Shown piece after piece: positions 46,111 to 55,855 of a DNA stretch of 64,000 bases. The position numbers and the translations under genes are program-made. The stretch lies in NCBI RefSeq assembly GCF_013377015.1, contig NZ_JACABA010000002.1, positions 827,112 through 891,111 of the forward strand, given 5' to 3'. The notes beneath the pieces were generated by a model. That model saw only the letters and a list, made by a program, of their open reading frames with translations, did not search any database and had not been told where the DNA came from. The number at the start of each line of letters is the position of its first letter. The stretch's first letter is position 1. The stretch is from Rhodopseudomonas sp. (GTDB taxonomy: Bacteria > Pseudomonadota > Alphaproteobacteria > Rhizobiales > Xanthobacteraceae).

Positions 46111-47042
46111 TGCGACTGCAACTGCTCCGCGCCAAGCTGCGCGCCAAGAAGGCGATCAAGCCGGTGATCGGGTCTCTGGTTGGCGGGCTGGCGATCGGGA
46201 TGCTGCGCCTCACCCGACATTTCGATCCGATCAAGACCGCGAATTTCTTCGGCGGCCTGACCCGCCGGTTCGGACCGCTGCTGCCGGAGCAGCGGATCGG
46301 CCGCGCCAATCTGGCCGCCGCATTCCCTGACAAATCGCCCGCGGAGATCGAGACGATCCTCGCCGGCGTCTGGGAAAATCTCGGCCGCGTCGCCGCCGAA
46401 TTCGCTCATCTCGACCATGTCTGGGACTACGATCCCGATCATCCCGAGCGCGGCCGGGTCGAAATCACGCCGCGCACGCTCGAATTGTTCGAGCAGTTGC
46501 GGCTCGACGGCAAGCCGGCGCTGATCTTCGCCAGCCATCTCGGCAATTGGGAGCTGCCCGCGGTGGCCGCAGTGGCGCACGGTCTCGACACCGCGGTGCT
46601 GTTTCGCCGCCCCAACATCGCCTCGGTCGACCGCATCATCCAGGAGCTGCGTGCGGTGAAGATGGGAACGCTGGTCGCCGCAGGCAGCAGTGCGCCGTTC
46701 AAGCTGGCGCAGGCGCTGCAGGACGGCAAGCATGTCGCGATGCTGGTCGATCAGCATTTTTCCAACGGCGTCGACGTCACGTTCTTTGGCCGCAAGGCGA
46801 AAGCCAATCCGATGTTGGCCCGACTGCTGCGGCAGATCGAGTGCCCGATCCACGGCGTCCGGCTGGTGCGGCTGCCGGACAACCGCTTCCGCGCCGAACT
46901 GTCCGAGGAAATCCCGCCGGCGCGCGACGCCAATGGCCGGATCGACATTCAGGGCACCATGCAGGCGGTGACCTCGGTGATCGAAGGCTGGGTGCGCGAA
47001 CATCCCGAGCAGTGGCTGTGGCTGCATCGGCGCTGGCGATAA
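46110..47042 (+). CDS. lpxXL: Lipid A very-long-chain acyltransferase LpxXL
   Basis: A 310-aa membrane-associated acyltransferase of the LpxL/HtrB family. The catalytic H-x4-E motif is in FASHLGNWELP (about residues 144-154), followed by VLFRRPN, and the N-terminal hydrophobic stretch IGSLVGGLAIGMLRL anchors it to the inner membrane. It moves the C28 chain from AcpXL to lipid A. It starts inside the stop of the preceding gene, so translation is coupled; it is the last gene of the cluster. Confidence 0.94.
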   Translation: MRLQLLRAKLRAKKAIKPVIGSLVGGLAIGMLRLTRHFDPIKTANFFGGLTRRFGPLLPEQRIGRANLAAAFPDKSPAEIETILAGVWENLGRVAAEFAHLDHVWDYDPDHPERGRVEITPRTLELFEQLRLDGKPALIFASHLGNWELPAVAAVAHGLDTAVLFRRPNIASVDRIIQELRAVKMGTLVAAGSSAPFKLAQALQDGKHVAMLVDQHFSNGVDVTFFGRKAKANPMLARLLRQIECPIHGVRLVRLPDNRFRAELSEEIPPARDANGRIDIQGTMQAVTSVIEGWVREHPEQWLWLHRRWR

Positions 47043-48155
47043 CTATCGCCCGGTCTTCACCTTGGTCCACAGCCGGTTGATGGTGCGCTGGGTGGCGGCG
47101 TCGCGGGCGGTGATGACGAACAGCCGCGCCTGCATCGCCTCGTCGGGATAGATCGTTTTGTCGTTGGTCACCCTTGGATTGATGAATTCCTGGCTGGCGA
47201 GATTGCCGTTGGCATAGGACAGGAAGTCCGAATTCCGCGCCGCGATCTCCGGCCGGTACAGAAAATTGATCAGCTCATGCGCCTCGGCGACGTTCTTGGC
47301 GTCGGCGGGAATCGCCAGATTGTCGAAGAACATCTGGGCGCCCTCCTTCGGAATCGCATAGCCGATCGTGATCCCGTTGTTGGCCTCGGCGGCGCGGCTC
47401 TGCGCCTGCTTGATGTCGCCGGACCAGCCGACCACCAGGCAAATTTCGCCGGTCGCCAGCGCGCTCAGATATTCCGAGGAGTGAAACTTGCGCACCGACG
47501 GCCGCACCTTGGCAATCAGGTCGGCGGCCTTTTCGAGATCGTCGGAATTGGTGGAATTTGGATTGATATGAAGATAGTTGAGCGCTGCCGGCAATATATC
47601 GTCCGGCGAATCCAGCATGTGCACGCCGCAGTCCTTGAACTTCGCCAAATTCTGCGGCTTGAAGATCAGATCCCAGCTGTCGATCGTGCCGGCTTCGCCG
47701 ATGATTTTCTTCATGGTGGCGACGTTGTAGCCGATGCCGGTGGTGCCCCACATGTAGTTCGCGGCGTATTGATTGCCGGGATCGTAAACCGCCAGCCGCT
47801 TGGTCACGGTGTCCCAAGCGTTCTTCAGGTTCGGCAGCTTCGACTTGTCGAGTTTTTGGAAGATTTTCGCGGCGATCTGCCGCTGCAGGAAATAGGCGGT
47901 CGGCACCACGACATCGTAGCCTGACTTGCCCGCGAGCAGCTTGGTTTCCAGCGTCTCGTTGGCGTCGAAAGTGTCGTAGACGACCTTGATCCCGGTCTCG
48001 CGGGTGAACTCGTCGAGCACCCCGGGCGCCATATAGTTCGACCAGTTGTAGAAATTGACGGTACGGTCCTGCGCCTGCGCGGGCAGCGCGAGCAAACCGA
48101 ACAGACACAACACCGCCCCCACAATTCGCACTGGCTGGAAAATCCTGCGACGCAT
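47043..48155 (-). CDS. Spermidine/putrescine-type ABC substrate-binding protein (PotD/PotF family)
   Basis: A 370-aa periplasmic receptor. The ATG at 48155 opens a signal peptide ending LPAQAQ (about residues 24-29). VNFYNWSNYMAPGVLDEFTRETGI and YDVVVPTAYFLQRQI are the PotF N-terminal blocks, with the aromatic residues that box polyamines (YNWSNY). No permease or ATPase adjoins. It begins 10 bases after the aminotransferase stop, so the two are probably one transcript, suggesting use of putrescine or another amine together with a transaminase. That link is inference. Confidence 0.88.
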   Translation of the reverse strand: MRRRIFQPVRIVGAVLCLFGLLALPAQAQDRTVNFYNWSNYMAPGVLDEFTRETGIKVVYDTFDANETLETKLLAGKSGYDVVVPTAYFLQRQIAAKIFQKLDKSKLPNLKNAWDTVTKRLAVYDPGNQYAANYMWGTTGIGYNVATMKKIIGEAGTIDSWDLIFKPQNLAKFKDCGVHMLDSPDDILPAALNYLHINPNSTNSDDLEKAADLIAKVRPSVRKFHSSEYLSALATGEICLVVGWSGDIKQAQSRAAEANNGITIGYAIPKEGAQMFFDNLAIPADAKNVAEAHELINFLYRPEIAARNSDFLSYANGNLASQEFINPRVTNDKTIYPDEAMQARLFVITARDAATQRTINRLWTKVKTGR

Positions 48156-48165
48156 GGTCGTCGTC

Positions 48166-49320
48166 CTAGCGCCCGTGAACCGCGTCCGACAGGCGCTCGA
48201 GGGCGGTGTCGAGCGTCGAGTCCTTCTTCGCAAAGCAGAACCGCACCACCGACGTCACGGCGTCCTCCTCATAGAACGCCGATACCGGAATCGCGGCGAC
48301 CTTGTAGTCGGTGACGATGCGCTTACAGAACGCCTCATCGGTTTCGTTCAACCCCAGCGGCGCGAGATCGACGGTGAGAAAATAGGTGCCCTGCGATTGG
48401 ATCACAGGGAAACCAATCTGCGACAGCCCCTGCGCCAGTCGATCCCGGCTTTTCGCCAGATCCTTGCGCATCTGCAGGAAATAATCGTCGGCCTTGCCGA
48501 GCCCGTAGGCGACCGCGACCTGCAGGTTGGGCGCGGTGGTGAAGGCCAAGAACTGATGCACCTTGGCGGCCACCCGCAGCAACGGCGGGGCGGCGCAGAC
48601 GAAGCCGATCTTCCAGCCGGTCAACGAGAAGATCTTGCCGGCTGAGCCGATCTTGATGCAGCGGTCGCGCATGCCATCGATCGCAATCAGCGGGATGTGG
48701 GCGCGGCCGTCAAAGGTGACGTGCTCCCAGACCTCGTCGCAGATCGCGATCGCGTCGAACTCCTGACAGAACCGCGCCAACAGTTCGAGGTCCTCGCGCG
48801 GATAGACCACGGCGGCGGGATTGAGCGGATTGTTGAAGATGATCGCACGGGTCTTGTGGCTGAAGACTTTCCGAAGCGCCTCTTCGGTAATGCGCCAGTG
48901 CGGCGGCTCCAGCCGCACCAGGCGCGGAATGCCGCCGGCCTGCCGGATGATCGGCAGATAGGAATCGTACACCGGTTGGAACACGATCACCTCGTCGCCG
49001 GGCTCGACCACGGCGAGAATCGCGCTGGCCAGCGCCTCGGTAGCGCCCGACGTCACCATCACTTCGGTCATCGGATCGAGACTGACGCCGTGCCAATGCG
49101 CGTAATGGGTGGCGATGGCCTGACGCAGTTCCGGGATCCCCATCATCGAGGGATACTGGTTGTTGCCGTTCATCACCGCTTCGGCGGCGGCGCGGCGGAT
49201 GTCTTCCGGGCCCGGATCGTCAGGAAATCCCTGGCCGAGGTTGATGGCGTTGTTGTCGCGGGCGAGCTGCGACATCGCCTCGAACACGGTGACGGGAAGA
49301 TCGGCAAAGACCTTGTTCAT
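48166..49320 (-). CDS. PLP-dependent class I aminotransferase
   Basis: A 384-aa fold-type I aminotransferase. The PLP lysine lies in GSAGKIFSLTGWKIGFV, the Asp in ICDEVWEHVTF binds the pyridine nitrogen, and NNPLNPAA is the family's substrate-side loop. The pattern is that of the YbdL/KAT-like group (methionine, kynurenine or glutamine-type transaminases). It is the middle gene of a rhodanese-aminotransferase-receptor series on this strand, with 8 bases to the rhodanese and 10 to the receptor. Confidence 0.9.
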   Translation of the reverse strand: MNKVFADLPVTVFEAMSQLARDNNAINLGQGFPDDPGPEDIRRAAAEAVMNGNNQYPSMMGIPELRQAIATHYAHWHGVSLDPMTEVMVTSGATEALASAILAVVEPGDEVIVFQPVYDSYLPIIRQAGGIPRLVRLEPPHWRITEEALRKVFSHKTRAIIFNNPLNPAAVVYPREDLELLARFCQEFDAIAICDEVWEHVTFDGRAHIPLIAIDGMRDRCIKIGSAGKIFSLTGWKIGFVCAAPPLLRVAAKVHQFLAFTTAPNLQVAVAYGLGKADDYFLQMRKDLAKSRDRLAQGLSQIGFPVIQSQGTYFLTVDLAPLGLNETDEAFCKRIVTDYKVAAIPVSAFYEEDAVTSVVRFCFAKKDSTLDTALERLSDAVHGR

Positions 49321-49328
49321 CGCTCGGA

Positions 49329-49664
49329 TCAGCGGCCAGGCTTGGTCGGCAGGCCCGACGCCTTCCAGCCGAGAATTCCGCCGGCCAAATGCTTGTCGTA
49401 GGCCAGCCCCGCGGTCTGGGCGGCCAACGAAGCCGTCACCGAGCGCTTGCCGGAACGGCAGGCGAACACCACCTGCTTGCCCTGCGGATCAGGGATCTGC
49501 TTCGGGTCGAAGCTCGACAGCGGAATCACGACGGAGTCCGGATAGGCCTCGGCGGCCACCTCATTGGGTTCCCGGACATCCACCAGCAAATAGTGCCCCT
49601 CGGCGATCCCCTTGGCGACTTCATCCGCCGTCAAATCGTGAACTCGAAGACCCTGAACACTCAC
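49329..49664 (-). CDS. Rhodanese-like domain protein
   Basis: A 111-aa single-domain rhodanese. YLLVDVREPNEVAAEAYPDSVVIPLSSF is the N-terminal block, and the active Cys is in VVFACRSGKRS. These transfer sulfur as a persulfide. I chose the GTG at 49664 because GGGGAGG lies 5 bases upstream; the frame is open to an ATG at 49793, but that start has no ribosome site and would give a 43-residue hydrophobic extension, possibly a signal peptide. It begins the likely rhodanese-aminotransferase-receptor transcript. Confidence 0.85.
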   Translation of the reverse strand: MSVQGLRVHDLTADEVAKGIAEGHYLLVDVREPNEVAAEAYPDSVVIPLSSFDPKQIPDPQGKQVVFACRSGKRSVTASLAAQTAGLAYDKHLAGGILGWKASGLPTKPGR

Positions 49665-49857
49665 TCTTGCCTCCCCGGCGGTCGCGCGACTCGCAGCCAA
49701 TTCCGCAACCACGAGGACGGCGGCACCCTGGCATTGCCATGCCAAAGTCGCGCCTTGCGCAACGAAAATCAAGCTCCGCAACAGGTTCGCCATTATTCTT
49801 GAATGATAGCCTGAATCGCAGCCCGACCATCCGTGACCAGATCAAATCGCGACCCGA

Positions 49858-51783
49858 TTAAATCGTCACCTGGGTGCCGACCTCGACGACCCGCCCGGTC
49901 GGGATCTGGAAATAGTCGGTGGCGTCGTTGGCGGTGCGGCTGAGCGCGATGAACAGCAGATCCTGCCAGCGCGGCATCCCGGAATGCGCCGCCGGTTTCA
50001 GCAAGCGACGCGACAGGAAGAACGAGGTCGACATGATGTCGAACTGCCAGCCGAGCTTGCGGGCGATCGCCAGCGCCCGCGGCACATTCGGCGACTCGGC
50101 GAAGCCGAACCGCAGCGTCACCCGGGAGAAGGTGGCGCTGATCTGCTCCATCCGCACCCGGTCGGCCGGATCGACCCGCGGCGTCGGCGCGGTCTCGATG
50201 GTGAGAATGACGTTCTTCTCGTGCAGCACCTTGTAGTGTTTCAGGCTGTGCATCAGCGCGGTCGGCGCGCTGGTCGGATCGCTGGTCAGGAACACCGCGG
50301 TGCCCGGCACCCGCTGCGGCGGCCGCTTCTCGAGCATCGCCACCAGATCGAGCAGCGGCAACTCCAGCTTGCGCGATTTCTCGAACAACAGCCGGCTGCC
50401 GCGGCGCCAAGTGTACATCATCAGGATCGCGGCCGAGCCCATCACCAGGGGCACCCAGCCGCCCTCGAACACCTTCAGCAGGTTGGCGGTCAGGAAGGTC
50501 AGGTCGAGGAACAGGAACGGCGCGATCAGCGCGCCGGCGGCGAGCGGCGACCACTTCCAGACCTTCCAGATCACCACAAACCCCATCATCGCGGTGACCA
50601 CCATGGTTCCGGTCACCGAAATGCCGTAGGCCGACGCCAGCGCGCTGGAGGAGCGGAATAGCAGCACCAGCAACAGCACGCTGCCCAGCAGCATCATGTT
50701 GACGCGCGGCACGAAGATCTGGCCGGAATGCGCTTCGGAGGTGTGGCGGATCTCGACCCGCGGCAACAGGCCGAGCTGGATCGCCTGCCGGGTCAGCGAA
50801 AACGCCCCGGTGATCACCGCCTGGCTGGCGATCACGGTGGCGGCGGTCGCCAGACACACCATCGGCAGCAGCGCCCAGTCCGGAAACATCAGGAAGAACG
50901 GGTTCTCGACCGCGGCCGGATTGCCGAGCACCAAGGCGCCCTGCCCCAGATAGTTCAGCGCCAGCGACGGCAGCACGATCACCAGCCAGGCGGCCTGGAT
51001 CGGCCGCTTGCCGAAATGCCCGAGGTCGGCATACAGCGCCTCCGCGCCGGTCACTGCCAGAAACACTGCGCCGAGCGTAATGAACCCGATCAGGCCGTGA
51101 TGAATCATGAAGGAGACGGCGTAGAGCGGGTTGAACGAGAGCAGAACTTCCGGCCGGCTGATGATCGGCGGAACCGCCGCCACGGCGATGACGACGAACC
51201 AAAGACACATCACTGGCCCAAAGAAGGCGGCGACTCGCGCGGTTCCGCGGGATTGCACCGCGAACAGCAGTACCAGGATCACCACCGTCAGCGGCACCAC
51301 ATAGGGCTCGAATGCCGCCGTCACCAGCTTGACGCCTTCGATCGCCGACAGCACCGAGAGCGCCGGTGTGATCACCGCGTCGCCGAAAAACAGCGCGCCA
51401 CTGATGATCCCGAGCATCACGATCACGCCGCCGCCAGAGGAGACCGCGCGCTGCGCCAACGCCATCAGCGCCAGCGTGCCGCCCTCGCCGTGGTTGTCGG
51501 CACGCAACAGGATCAGCACATATTTCAGCGTGACCACGATGATCAGCGCCCACAAGATCAGCGACAGCACGCCGAGCACCGCGTCGGTGGCCGAGGTTGC
51601 GACCGCGCGTTCGGCAGCGACCACCGCCTCACGGAACGCATAGAGCGGGCTGGTGCCGATGTCGCCATAGACGACGCCGATGCTGCCGATCAGCAGAGCG
51701 CTAAAACTGGCGGTCGAATGCGCGTCGGCATGGCCGTTCGCCGCCGGCGGGTCCGCCGCGGGTCCGATCGTGTCACTCGACAT
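49858..51783 (-). CDS. kup: Low-affinity potassium transporter Kup
   Basis: A 641-aa membrane protein with about twelve helices in the first 450 residues and a soluble C-terminal domain. [18 protein letters not shown] (about 35-52) is the Kup signature, with [14 protein letters not shown] shortly after. It imports K+ with protons. The ATG at 51783 gives the family length. Its 3' end has a decayed duplicate upstream at 51940-52072, showing that a second kup gene once stood in tandem, as is common in this group. Confidence 0.94.
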   Translation of the reverse strand: MSSDTIGPAADPPAANGHADAHSTASFSALLIGSIGVVYGDIGTSPLYAFREAVVAAERAVATSATDAVLGVLSLILWALIIVVTLKYVLILLRADNHGEGGTLALMALAQRAVSSGGGVIVMLGIISGALFFGDAVITPALSVLSAIEGVKLVTAAFEPYVVPLTVVILVLLFAVQSRGTARVAAFFGPVMCLWFVVIAVAAVPPIISRPEVLLSFNPLYAVSFMIHHGLIGFITLGAVFLAVTGAEALYADLGHFGKRPIQAAWLVIVLPSLALNYLGQGALVLGNPAAVENPFFLMFPDWALLPMVCLATAATVIASQAVITGAFSLTRQAIQLGLLPRVEIRHTSEAHSGQIFVPRVNMMLLGSVLLLVLLFRSSSALASAYGISVTGTMVVTAMMGFVVIWKVWKWSPLAAGALIAPFLFLDLTFLTANLLKVFEGGWVPLVMGSAAILMMYTWRRGSRLLFEKSRKLELPLLDLVAMLEKRPPQRVPGTAVFLTSDPTSAPTALMHSLKHYKVLHEKNVILTIETAPTPRVDPADRVRMEQISATFSRVTLRFGFAESPNVPRALAIARKLGWQFDIMSTSFFLSRRLLKPAAHSGMPRWQDLLFIALSRTANDATDYFQIPTGRVVEVGTQVTI

Positions 51784-51939
51784 GTTGAAAGCGCCTCGAA
51801 TCGCTCGGTCGCACTATAAAGGAAGGTCCTGTTCCAGTGGGCCCGTATCACGAATTGGCACGTCGGTCATAGGATTTCGAGGTGAGCCCCGTCGCGACGA
51901 TATAGGAATCCTATAAAGAGGCTCCCGGCTCTGCGTCGG

Positions 51940-52072
51940 TCAGATCGTAGCCGGGGTGCCGACCTCGACGACCCGCCCGATCGGGATCTGGAAACAGTCG
52001 GTGGCGTTGTCGCCGAGCGGCTGAGCGCGATGAATAGGTGGTTCCGCCAGCACGGCATCACCGACTGCGCGG
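51940..52072 (-). pseudogene. Decayed 3' end of a second kup gene
   Basis: On the minus strand the bases read as the Kup C-terminus: HLFIALSRSA, then after a frameshift [21 protein letters not shown] and a stop at 51940-51942. The intact Kup reads [20 protein letters not shown] at the same place. DNA identity to 49860-49990 is high over about 130 bases. Nothing upstream of this piece is left; the motB stop is 4 bases away. Confidence 0.85.
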
Positions 52073-52075
52073 CAA

Positions 52076-52900
52076 CTACGGTTTCAGGCCCGGGGGCAGT
52101 GGCGGACTCTCGCGCATCAGGGTGATGGTCACGCGCCGGTTCGCGGCCATCGACGGGTCGTCGGGAAACAGCGGCTGACTGTCGGCCTTGCCCGACACCG
52201 CGAAGATGTGGGAGGTCGGAAGCCCGTCGCGTTCCAGAATCTGGCGCACCGCGTTGGCGCGGTCGGACGACAGATCGAAGGCGTTGTAGTCGCTGCGCGG
52301 CGGCAGCAGTCCGGCCGAGGTGTGACCGACAATCGAGACCCGCAGCGGCGTCGCCCGCAGCGGCGGCGCCAGCTTCTGGATCAATTGCCGGGTGCGCTCA
52401 TAGGGAACCTTGGAGCCCTCGGCGAACATCGAACGGCCGTCCTGATCGATGATTTCCAGATTGAGGCCGTCCTTGGTCTCCTCGAACATGATGTTCTTGG
52501 AAATTTCGGCGATCTCAGGCATGTCCTGCAACGCCTGCCGCAGCGACGCCGACGCCAGCGCGAATTCGCGATCGACCTTGGTCTTCACGCCTTCGTCTTT
52601 TCTGATCTCGCCCGGACTGGGATTGTTGGTCGAGTGCTCGGGCAACACGTGCTCGGCGTTCTTCACCTTGCCGCGGGTCGGCAAGCCGTCGGATTCGATG
52701 ATGCCCGAATAGCGCGACTCGCTCTGCACGCCGAACGCCTCCCGCATTGAGCCGGCGACGATCATCAGCTTCACCTTGTCCTGGGTGGAATAAGACACCA
52801 GCATCACGAAGAAGCTCATCAGCAGACCCATCAGGTCGGCGAAGGTGACGAACCAGCCATGGCCTCCGGCGTGCTCTTCGGCTTTCTTCTTCTTGGCCAT
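52076..52900 (-). CDS. motB: Flagellar motor stator protein MotB
   Basis: A 274-aa inner-membrane stator subunit. GWFVTFADLMGLLMSFFVMLVS is the single N-terminal helix with Asp22, the proton/ion carrier. A linker with an unusual acidic segment follows, then the OmpA-like peptidoglycan-binding domain (about 150-260, SIVGHTSAGLL and LSSDRANAVRQILERDGL). With MotA it forms the torque-generating channel. It is 34 bases downstream of motA on the same strand. Confidence 0.93.
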   Translation of the reverse strand: MAKKKKAEEHAGGHGWFVTFADLMGLLMSFFVMLVSYSTQDKVKLMIVAGSMREAFGVQSESRYSGIIESDGLPTRGKVKNAEHVLPEHSTNNPSPGEIRKDEGVKTKVDREFALASASLRQALQDMPEIAEISKNIMFEETKDGLNLEIIDQDGRSMFAEGSKVPYERTRQLIQKLAPPLRATPLRVSIVGHTSAGLLPPRSDYNAFDLSSDRANAVRQILERDGLPTSHIFAVSGKADSQPLFPDDPSMAANRRVTITLMRESPPLPPGLKP

Positions 52901-52934
52901 CGCTTGCTTTCCAGACGGTCGTCAGCGGTCGGCG

Positions 52935-53708
52935 TTATGCCGGAACTGACTCGCCTTCTTCATGGCGATGCTTTTCGGGCAGGTAGGCCAGCAGCATTTC
53001 CCGCACCAGCGTCGGACTCTTGGAGTCGCGGATCATCAGGATGCCGTCGATGATCAGGGTGCGGTTGGTATCTTCGTCGAGCTTCTTGCCGTGCAGCTTG
53101 TCGGCGATCGGCAGGCAGAACAGGTTGGCGACCAGCGCGCCGTACAGCGTCGCCAGCAGCGCCGTGGCCATGAACGGGCCGAGCTTGGAGGGATCGGACA
53201 TGTTGGAGAACATCTGCACCATGCCGATCAGCGTGCCGATCATGCCGAACGCCGGTGCGCAATCGCCGATCGCGCGATAGATCTTGCTGCCCTCGTCGAG
53301 ATGCATCAGGAAATTGTCGCGGTCCCGCTCCATATTGTCGCGGATGAATTCGAGATCGTAGCCATCGGCGACGTAGCGAATGCCCTTGGCGAGAAACGGT
53401 TCATCGGTCTCGACTTTTTCCAGGCCGACCGGACCGGACTTGCGGGCGATTTCGGCGATGCGCGCGAGTTCGTCGACCAGATCCCGCGCCGAAAGGCTGC
53501 TCATCGTGAAGGCGAATTTGGCGCCCAGCGGCAGGCCGTGCATCATCACGCCGAGCGGAAATCTGATCATGGTTGCGGTGATCGACCCGCCGAAGATGAT
53601 GATCATCGCATGTTCGGAGATGAACATGTGCAGATCGCCGCCCATGAAAACCATTACGGCAACAACGGCCATCCCGCCGATGAGCCCGGCGCTCGTCATG
53701 ATATCCAT
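52935..53708 (-). CDS. motA: Flagellar motor stator protein MotA
   Basis: A 257-aa membrane protein with four helices. The cytoplasmic loop between helices 2 and 3 carries charged residues (EIARKSGPVGLEKVETDEPFL), and ALLATLYGALVANLFCLPIADKLHGKK forms the last helix. GDCAPAFGMIGTLIGMVQMFSNM is the diagnostic MotA/PomA block. The ATG at 53708 opens the first helix. It is first of a motAB pair. Confidence 0.93.
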   Translation of the reverse strand: MDIMTSAGLIGGMAVVAVMVFMGGDLHMFISEHAMIIIFGGSITATMIRFPLGVMMHGLPLGAKFAFTMSSLSARDLVDELARIAEIARKSGPVGLEKVETDEPFLAKGIRYVADGYDLEFIRDNMERDRDNFLMHLDEGSKIYRAIGDCAPAFGMIGTLIGMVQMFSNMSDPSKLGPFMATALLATLYGALVANLFCLPIADKLHGKKLDEDTNRTLIIDGILMIRDSKSPTLVREMLLAYLPEKHRHEEGESVPA

Positions 53709-53987
53709 GGTTTACTCCGACGCATACGCGGCCAACAACCGCCGACCGTCCTGGCCGCGGGCGCGGCTCATTCCGAACAACGCGTAATCACCGTAGCGCC
53801 CGCGCCATTAAAGACCCGTAAAGCTTAAGGCCCTGTTGGACCGAAGCGAGCCTGCTACCGACGCCGTTTGCGGTTGTCGTCGCTTCCGAGAAGTAATCGG
53901 GCCGCGTTCCGTCCGGCCAGATCATCTCGCAACACTCTGCTAACCATAATGCGACGCCGGGCGCGACCGCGGGTGCCGTCGCGTTGC

Positions 53988-54707
53988 TCAGTGAATCTGG
54001 GCTGACCGGGCCAGCGCCTGCTTCAGCTTCTCCAGCGAGAACGAAGCGCTACGCGCGATCTCCAGGATCGGCGTTTCGCGGCGACCGCAGAGCTCGGCCG
54101 CTTCCGGCAGCTTTGCCGCGACATCGTGCGGCACCACCACGGCACCGTGGCGGTCGGCATGGATCAGATCGCCCGAGCGCACCGTCATGCCCGCAATCCG
54201 GATCTCGGCACCAAAGCCGTCAACATGAACGTGGGCATGGGACGGGCCGATCGAGCCAGCCAGCGCCTGGAAGCCGGGAGCCCATTGCGGGATGTCGCGG
54301 ATCGATCCGTCGGTGATCACGCCGAGGCAGCCGAGCGCCTTGTGAACCGCGCTGTTGACCTCGCCCCAAAACGCGCCGAACCCGACATCAGCGCCGTCGA
54401 TATCCTGGATCACGCTGATGCGCGGCCCCGACCCGGTGCCGACATAGTCGTAATAGGCCATCCGGCGCGCCGACTGCTCGGCCGCCGGCAGGCCCGAGGC
54501 CATCGTGGCGCGGATGGTCGCGGTGCGGGCATAGCCGACGATCGGCGGCAGGTCGGGAAACGGACAGACCAGCGGCCGCGTGGTGAAGCCGATCAGCCGG
54601 CGTTCCGGCGCGACGATTTCCATCGCGTTGCAAATGGTTGGGGTGTCGTAGCGCCCCAGCGCTTCGAGCACTGCGGCGAGCAGCAGGTCGGTCGCGGAAT
54701 CGGTCAC
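53988..54707 (-). CDS. RraA-like family protein
   Basis: A 239-aa protein of the RraA / demethylmenaquinone methyltransferase-like superfamily. GCLGVITDGSIRDIPQW and GDLIHADRHGAVVVPHDVA carry the metal-binding Asp and Arg residues seen in this fold, some members of which are class II aldolases rather than RNase regulators. The start is GTG at 54707 with GGAGAAA upstream. Neighbours give no hint of the pathway; aldolase-type activity on a 4-hydroxy-2-oxo acid is possible, RNase E inhibition unlikely. A 279-base gap to motA holds no gene. Confidence 0.8.
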   Translation of the reverse strand: MTDSATDLLLAAVLEALGRYDTPTICNAMEIVAPERRLIGFTTRPLVCPFPDLPPIVGYARTATIRATMASGLPAAEQSARRMAYYDYVGTGSGPRISVIQDIDGADVGFGAFWGEVNSAVHKALGCLGVITDGSIRDIPQWAPGFQALAGSIGPSHAHVHVDGFGAEIRIAGMTVRSGDLIHADRHGAVVVPHDVAAKLPEAAELCGRRETPILEIARSASFSLEKLKQALARSAQIH

Positions 54708-54902
54708 GGCGTTTCTCCAGCTTCGCTCCGACCCGGCCCGTTCTGTCGCGGCCGTTCAAGATCGGCGAATGCCCCCGCCCTATAGCCGAGTTCGAGAGCG
54801 GACCCAAATTGGATCGAGGTTTGGCAGATATTTGGATATGCGGCAGACAGCCGCCGTCGGCCAACTCGCCAGCGCGAGCGCTGGAGCGATGATGGCGGTC
54901 GT

Positions 54903-55781
54903 TCAGTTCAACCGGATCGGCCGGTCATCCGGCGCGGAGTCGCCGGGCGGCGGCACCAGCGGCGACGGACTTTCCACCACCGCGCCGACGGCGGGCGCGG
55001 CCTGCGCGGCGGCATTACGCTGGTGGTCACGATAGGATCGCCAGCCGATCGGCAGGCTGAGCAGATACAGCACCGAGCACATCGACAGAATGTGCCACGG
55101 ATAGCCGATCAACAGCGCGATGAAGAACACCACCGCGACGAACACCGGTAGCACCATTTCGGGCGGCACCCGCATTCGCACCGTCTTGCCGGAAAACACC
55201 GGCAGCCGCGACACCATCAACACCGCGATGACCAGCGTATACAGCGCGGTCAGCACCGCCGGTGGCGTCGGCGCACCGAGAAAGGCCAGATAGATCGGCA
55301 GCAGCACGGTGATCGCGCCGGCAGGCGCAGGGACGCCGGTGAAGAAATTGGCCGCGAAGGCCGGCTTGTTCGGATCGTCCATGGTGGCGTTGAAGCGCGC
55401 CAGCCGCAGCCCGCCGCTGATCGCGAAGATCATCGCCGCGATCCAGCCGACATTGTTGAGATCGTGCAACTGCCAGAAATACAGGATCAATCCGGGCGCC
55501 ACGCCGAAATTGACGAAATCGGCCAGGCTGTCGAGCTCGGCGCCGAATTTCGACTGGCCCTTGATCATCCGGGCGACGCGGCCATCGATGCCGTCCAGCA
55601 CCGCCGCGAACACGATCGCCGCGACCGCGAGCTCCATCCGGCCTTCGGTCGACAGCCGGATCGCGGTCAGCCCGGCGCAGATCGCCAGCAAGGTGATGAC
55701 GTTGGGCACCAGCAATCGCACCGGGATCGGGCCGAACCGGCGGCGGGGCAATTCGGGCGGGTTGGGATCAGGCATTTGCAT
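54903..55781 (-). CDS. pssA: CDP-diacylglycerol-serine O-phosphatidyltransferase PssA
   Basis: A 292-aa membrane enzyme making phosphatidylserine. The CDP-alcohol motif D-G-x2-A-R-x8-G-x3-D-x3-D is complete in DGRVARMIKGQSKFGAELDSLAD. About eight hydrophobic helices follow, and the C-terminal tail is Pro/Ser-rich and soluble. The start at 55781 was chosen over an upstream in-frame one for its AAGG site. It follows psd by about 75 bases on the same strand; the two consecutive steps make phosphatidylethanolamine. Confidence 0.93.
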   Translation of the reverse strand: MQMPDPNPPELPRRRFGPIPVRLLVPNVITLLAICAGLTAIRLSTEGRMELAVAAIVFAAVLDGIDGRVARMIKGQSKFGAELDSLADFVNFGVAPGLILYFWQLHDLNNVGWIAAMIFAISGGLRLARFNATMDDPNKPAFAANFFTGVPAPAGAITVLLPIYLAFLGAPTPPAVLTALYTLVIAVLMVSRLPVFSGKTVRMRVPPEMVLPVFVAVVFFIALLIGYPWHILSMCSVLYLLSLPIGWRSYRDHQRNAAAQAAPAVGAVVESPSPLVPPPGDSAPDDRPIRLN

Positions 55782-55855
55782 CGGCCTTATATAGCAACCG
55801 TGAGCCTCCGCCGCCATTGTGGCGGCACCCGGACCTTCGCCGCCCTGGCGGATGG

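Noticed and set aside
49665-49793. Signal-peptide-like N-terminal extension of the rhodanese
   Set aside because: Frame is open and hydrophobic, but there is no ribosome site before its ATG, while the internal GTG has GGGGAGG at good spacing.
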